Below, in pieces: positions 43,223-47,682 of a stretch of 47,682 bases of DNA (its first letter is position 1; each line of letters starts with the position of its first letter). Position numbers and translations under genes: made by a program. The notes under the pieces were generated by a model. The model was not told the DNA's origin. It did no database searches and was given only the letters and a program-made list of their open reading frames with translations. Origin of the DNA: UBA1715 sp036752345 (lineage in GTDB: Bacteria; Bacteroidota; Bacteroidia; Bacteroidales; UBA1715); assembly GCA_036752345.1 (NCBI GenBank), contig DAIOSV010000010.1, forward strand, positions 1 to 47,682, given 5' to 3'.

Positions 43223-44314
43223 ATGTTACAATTTCCAAAATCTTATTTAAAGCTGTCCAACGGAATGGTCTTTGAAGGCTATTCTTTTGGCTTTTTGCAA
43301 CCTGTGCAAGGTGAAACGGTGTTTTCTACCGCAATGGTAGGCTATCCCGAGACACTCACAGATCCTTCGTTTGAGGGACAACTTTTGTGTGTGTCATATC
43401 CACTTATGGGTAATTATGGAGTTCCAAAAGCAAAGATTGACGACGATGGACTTTTGTCTAATTTTGAATCAGAAGCAATTCATGTGCGCGGACTTATTAT
43501 TTCAGACCTGTCTTTTGACTATAGTCATTGGAGTGCAGTCATGAGCCTTGATGAGTGGCTTAAAGAACAAAAAATTCCCGGCATTTGGGGAATAGATACG
43601 CGTCGTTTAACGCAGGTTTTACGTGATAGTGGTTCAATGTTGGGACAAATTGTACCTGCCGGTTGTTCCGAAAGTGCCGAAATATATGATCCAAATCAAA
43701 TAAATTTGGTTGGCGTTGCTTCATGCAAAGAAGTGATTCGTTACCGTCAAGGTGCCGGAAAAAAGGTGGTCTTGATTGATTGTGGTGTGAAACACAATAT
43801 TATTCGTTGTTTACTTCAAACCGGTGTTGAGGTGGTTAGAGTTCCTTGGGATTATGATTTTAATGCCGATGCCACAATGTCGGACTACGATGGACTTTTT
43901 ATCTCAAACGGACCGGGCAATCCTGATTTTTGTTCAATTACAGTTGACCACATCCGTGTGGCAATGGAGTCGGGAAAACCGATTTTTGGCATTTGTATGG
44001 GCAATCAACTTTTGGCAAAGGCAGCCGGAGCTAAAACCTATAAATTGAAATATGGGCATCGCGGACATAATCAACCGGTAAGAATGCTTGGCACCAATTA
44101 TTGTTTTATTACGTCTCAAAATCATGGTTATGCAGTTGATGATACGAGTTTGTCGAGCGATTGGGAACCCTATTTTGTGAATCTTAATGATGGAACGAAT
44201 GAAGGAATTCGACATAAAACGAAACCCTATTTCTCTGTTCAATTTCACCCGGAAGCATCTAGCGGTCCGCTTGATACGCAATATTTGTTCAACCAATTTG
44301 TTTCTCTTCTCTAA
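43223..44314 (+). CDS. carA: Carbamoyl-phosphate synthase small subunit
   Basis: The 363-residue glutaminase subunit feeds ammonia to CarB for arginine and pyrimidine synthesis. The N-terminal CarA domain has GYPETLTDPSFEGQLL and GIWGIDTRRLTQVLRD. The class I amidotransferase domain has ISNGPGNPDF, the nucleophile Cys258 in GICMGNQLLA and the catalytic His in VQFHPEAS. The length is slightly shorter than E. coli CarA (382 aa). It is followed by carB after 14 bp. A tandem 13-bp repeat precedes the start. Confidence 0.97.
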   Translation: MLQFPKSYLKLSNGMVFEGYSFGFLQPVQGETVFSTAMVGYPETLTDPSFEGQLLCVSYPLMGNYGVPKAKIDDDGLLSNFESEAIHVRGLIISDLSFDYSHWSAVMSLDEWLKEQKIPGIWGIDTRRLTQVLRDSGSMLGQIVPAGCSESAEIYDPNQINLVGVASCKEVIRYRQGAGKKVVLIDCGVKHNIIRCLLQTGVEVVRVPWDYDFNADATMSDYDGLFISNGPGNPDFCSITVDHIRVAMESGKPIFGICMGNQLLAKAAGAKTYKLKYGHRGHNQPVRMLGTNYCFITSQNHGYAVDDTSLSSDWEPYFVNLNDGTNEGIRHKTKPYFSVQFHPEASSGPLDTQYLFNQFVSLL

Positions 44315-44328
44315 AACCGACTGCAATT

Positions 44329-47275
44329 ATGGATATTTCAATAAAAAAAGTACTTATTCTTGGTTCCGGCGCCCTAAAAATTGGTCAAGCCGGTGAATTT
44401 GATTATAGTGGTAGTCAGGCACTCAAAGCGCTTTCAGAAGAAGGCATCAAAACCGTGCTCATCAACCCAAATATTGCAACAGTTCAAACTTCCGAAGGTG
44501 TTGCCGATAAAGTATATTTCTTGCCGGTAACTCCATATTTTGTGGAGAAAGTCATACAAAAGGAGAAGCCTGATGGTGTGCTGCTTTCGTTTGGTGGACA
44601 AACGGCATTGAATTGTGGTGTAGAACTCTACCAAAAAGGCATATTTGAAAAATATGGTATCAGAGTGTTGGGTACTCCTGTTCAATCTATTATTGATACA
44701 GAAGACAGAGAGGCCTTTGCACGCCGAATGGAAGAAATTAATGTAAAAATTATTCGGTCGCATGCTGTAGAAACAATGGAAGAAGCTCGTGAAGCTGCAA
44801 AAGAATTGGGTTATCCGGTTATTTTGCGTGCAGCTTACGCGCTCGGTGGGCTTGGTAGTGGTTTTTGTGACAATGAAGAAGAACTGAATGAACTTGCCCA
44901 AAAATCATTTGCATATTCATCACAGGTATTGGTTGAAAAATCTCTAAAAGGATGGAAAGAAGTTGAATATGAAGTAGTTCGTGATACATATAATAATTGT
45001 ATTACTGTTTGTAATATGGAAAATTTCGATCCACTCGGCATTCATACGGGCGAAAGCATTGTGGTTGCTCCATGTCAAACACTTAATAATCACGATATTA
45101 ATATGCTTCGCGACATAGCAATAAAAATAGTCCGTCATATTGGTATTGTAGGAGAATGTAATGTGCAATATGGGTATGATCCTCTTAGTGATGATTATCG
45201 TGTGATTGAAGTGAACGCTCGTTTGAGTCGTTCGTCTGCATTGGCATCAAAAGCAACGGGATATCCGTTGGCATTTGTTGCTGCAAAATTAGGCTTGGGG
45301 TATGGTCTTTTTGAATTGAAAAATGCGGTAACTCAGTGTACTCCGGCTTTCTTCGAACCGGCTATTGATTATATTGTATGTAAAATACCACGTTGGGATT
45401 TGAGTAAATTCCATGGCGTTTCGCGCAAAATTGGCTCAAGCATGAAGAGTGTTGGTGAGGTTATGGCCATAGGGCGTAGTTTTGAAGAAGCGCTACAAAA
45501 AGGTTTGCGTATGATTGGACAGGGAGCGCACGGATTTGTAGGCAATAAAGAGTTGCAAGTTGCCGACATTGATGAAGCTTTGCGTGAGCCAACCGACAAA
45601 CGAATTTTTGTTTTGGCAAAGGCACTACAAGCAGGTTATACCATTGATCAAATTCATGATTTGACGAAAATAGATAATTGGTTTCTGCACAAATTGTTGA
45701 AAATGGTGNNNNNNNNNNNNNNNNNNNNNNNNNNNNNNNNNNNNNNNNNNNNNNNNNNNNNNNNNNNNNNNNNNNNNNNNNNNNNNNNNNNNNNNNNNNN
45801 NNNNNNNNGGCGTTATGGTGAATTACAATCCCGAAACCGTTTCAACCGATTATGATATCTGCGACCGTTTGTATTTTGATGAACTCAGCTTTGAACGTGT
45901 GATGGATATTTACGAACTTGAAAATCCACATGGAATGATTGTTTCAGTGGGTGGACAAATTCCAAACAATTTGGCTTTGCGTTTGAGTCAGCACAATGTG
46001 CAGATACTTGGTACAACAGCAAAAAACATTGACAGAGCCGAAGACCGTCACAAATTTTCTTCCATTGTAGATACCCTTGGAATAGACCAACCAAAATGGA
46101 AAGAATTGACCACTAATGCAGACTTGCATAAGTTTGTTGAAGAAGTTGGATTTCCGGTTTTGGTTCGTCCTTCGTATGTGCTGAGTGGTGCTGCAATGAA
46201 TGTGTGTTATAGTAATGAAGAGTTGGATACATTTTTGTCGTTAGCTGTCGAAGTTTCGCAAAAGCATCCTGTAGTAGTGAGCGAATTCATGCAACGATGC
46301 AAAGAAATCGAATTTGATGCAGTTGCTGACGGTGGAAAAATCTTGTGCTATGCTATATCTGAACATGTTGAATTTGCCGGTGTGCACTCGGGTGACGCTA
46401 CCATTGTCTATCCTGCGCAAAAAGTGTATACAGTCACGTTGCGAAAAATAAAATCGGTAGCAAAAAAAATCGCAGAGGAATTGGAAATAACCGGACCATT
46501 TAATATTCAGTTTCTTGCTAAGAATAATTTCGTGAAAGTGATAGAATGTAATTTACGAGCTTCACGAAGTTTCCCCTTCGTTTCAAAAGTTTCAAAAATT
46601 AATATGATAGAACTTGCCACAAAGGCAATGTTAGGCGAACATCCTGAAGCTGTGCGCAAGGACGATTTCGATTTTGAATATGTAGGAATTAAGGCATCGC
46701 AGTTTTCTTTTGTCCGCTTGTTGCAAGCTGATCCTATTCTTGGTGTTGATATGGCTTCTACTGGCGAAGTTGGTTGTCTTGGCGATAATTTTGATGATGC
46801 ATTGCTCAAAGCTATTGTTTCTGTCGGATATGCTATTCCACAAAAAAAGATTTTAATATCATCGGGTGACGCCTACCAAAAGACAGACTTGCTTGAAGCT
46901 TGTCGTACATTGACAGAAAAAGGATTTGAGTTGTACGCAACCGATGGTTCACAACGGTATTTGGAAGAAAATGGAGTTTCGGCTGTCCGTGTTTTGTGGC
47001 CGAGCGAAATACAACAAAATCAAGAACTAGCAAAGCAATTCCCTTCAGCTCTTTCTCTTATTCAAGAAAAAGAGGTGGATTTAGTCATTAATATTCCCAA
47101 GAATTACACTCCTGTGGAACTAGAAAATGGGTATAAGATTAGGCGTGCTGCTGTTGATTTTAATATTCCTCTTATTACAAACGCTCGTTTGGCAACCGCT
47201 TTTGTGCGTGCATTTTGTAATGAGAGTATTGATGAAATTACCATAAAATCTTCAGATGAATATACATTGAATTAA
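44329..47275 (+). CDS. carB: Carbamoyl-phosphate synthase large subunit, interrupted by an assembly gap
   Basis: The first 460 codons (44329-45708) encode the N-terminal half: VLILGSGALKIGQAGEFDYS, LLSFGGQTALNCG, VILRAAYALGGLGSGFCDNE and the start of the oligomerisation domain (IDNWFLHKLLKMV). After 100 N the sequence resumes at 45809 in the carbamate-kinase half (MVNYNPETVSTDYD, GGQIPNNLA) and ends with the allosteric domain (KKILISSGDAYQKTDLLEA). CarB makes carbamoyl phosphate from bicarbonate, ammonia and two ATP. Comparison with E. coli CarB, recalled from memory (1073 aa), suggests about 125 residues are missing, so the real gap is near 375 bp and not 100. The frame across the gap is therefore not meaningful. 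Nothing suggests a broken gene. Confidence 0.93.
45709..45808. other. Assembly gap of 100 N
   Basis: Exactly 100 undetermined bases lie inside carB. The round number is a typical scaffold placeholder. The protein homology on both sides implies that about 125 codons are missing. Confidence 0.98.
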
Positions 47276-47290
47276 TTAATTAATAAATAA

Positions 47291-47682
47291 ATGGAAGCAA
47301 AATACATATTTGTAACTGGAGGTGTTACATCATCCTTGGGAAAAGGAATTATTGCTGCATCAATGGCGAAATTGCTACAATCTCGTGGGTTGCGTGTAAC
47401 TATTCAAAAGTTCGATCCATATATTAATGTCGATCCGGGAACTCTTAACCCATACGAGCACGGGGAGTGCTATGTTACGGAAGATGGAGCCGAGACAGAC
47501 CTTGACCTTGGACACTATGAACGTTTTTTGAATGTATATACTTCGCAGGCAAATAATGTAACTACAGGGCGCATTTATAAAACTGTGATAGAAAAGGAGC
47601 GTGAAGGTGCATATTTGGGAAAAACGGTGCAAATAGTTCCTCACATTACCGACGAAATAAAACGTTGTATCCGTTTGTTGGG
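47291..47682 (+). CDS. pyrG: CTP synthase, 5' part (cut by window edge)
   Basis: About 130 codons from ATG 47291 are present and the frame runs off the window. The enzyme converts UTP to CTP with ATP and glutamine. The start YIFVTGGVTSSLGKGIIAAS carries the dethiobiotin-synthetase-like P-loop. KFDPYINVDPGTLNPYEHGE, VTEDGAETDLDLGHYERF and TVQIVPHITDEIK are hallmark PyrG motifs. It starts 15 bp after carB, so it is probably cotranscribed with the other glutamine-using genes. The C-terminal class I amidotransferase domain lies outside the window. Confidence 0.97.
   Translation, partial: MEAKYIFVTGGVTSSLGKGIIAASMAKLLQSRGLRVTIQKFDPYINVDPGTLNPYEHGECYVTEDGAETDLDLGHYERFLNVYTSQANNVTTGRIYKTVIEKEREGAYLGKTVQIVPHITDEIKRCIRLL

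Noticed and set aside
1..47682. CRISPR arrays, transposases, phage genes or toxin-antitoxin pairs
   Set aside because: No repeat-spacer pattern and no recognisable protein of these classes was seen. The SNF2 helicase stands alone without methylase or nuclease partners.

Overview
The window looks like a draft-assembly contig from a low-GC member of the Bacteroidetes, most likely Bacteroidales. The reasons are the Bacteroidetes-type -7 promoter box TAnnTTTG in front of many genes, the near absence of Shine-Dalgarno sequences, the rplM-rpsI-rpsB-tsf operon, the type III glutamine synthetase (GlnN), the LL-diaminopimelate aminotransferase (DapL), the long (about 630 aa) PurF-type protein, and several small secreted or lipid-anchored envelope proteins. 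A run of exactly 100 N inside carB shows that the sequence is scaffolded. This placement rests on recognised families and not on a database search.

Layout. 1-3.1 kb (minus strand): a secreted LRR/MORN protein that is cut by the window edge and carries a one-base frameshift, an 84-bp inverted-repeat element, trpS, and a cyclase-fold protein whose stop codon overlaps the trpS start (TAATG). 3.2-6.2 kb (plus): a GH65 sugar phosphorylase and a PnuC-family transporter 2 bp apart. 6.2-12.3 kb (minus): a DUF58 protein, trxA, dnaE and truA, with three DnaA-box-like sites between truA and dnaE. 12.4-20.4 kb (plus): a SNF2 helicase, a transglutaminase-like protein with a degenerate triad, two tandem paralogous envelope proteins, a terminator and a fold-type I aminotransferase. 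20.4-22.8 kb (minus): an acyltransferase and lpxD. 22.9-24.0 kb (plus): an eight-repeat beta-propeller lipoprotein. 23.9-29.5 kb (minus): the rplM-rpsI-rpsB-tsf operon, pyrH, a FISUMP-type lipoprotein and radC. Then come a tRNA-Lys(CTT) on the plus strand and a PurF-type amidotransferase on the minus strand. 32-47.7 kb (plus): dapL, glnN, gltB, gltD, asnB, carA, carB and the start of pyrG.

The right-hand third works as one metabolic unit. GlnN fixes ammonia into glutamine and GltBD turns glutamine plus 2-oxoglutarate into glutamate. AsnB, CarAB, PyrG and the divergent PurF-type enzyme all spend glutamine amide nitrogen, and DapL spends glutamate. The middle section is mostly core information processing (translation, replication, UMP phosphorylation) with envelope genes between.

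No CRISPR array, prophage, transposase, toxin-antitoxin pair or recognisable defence island was found. The less explained parts are the cyclase-like gene coupled to trpS, the transglutaminase-like pseudoenzyme with its twin envelope neighbours, the FISUMP lipoprotein split by a helical insertion, the intercistronic hairpin between glnN and gltB, and the DnaA-box cluster upstream of dnaE. No gene-free stretch longer than 300 bases exists apart from 29540-29910, which holds two promoters, the tRNA and its terminator.
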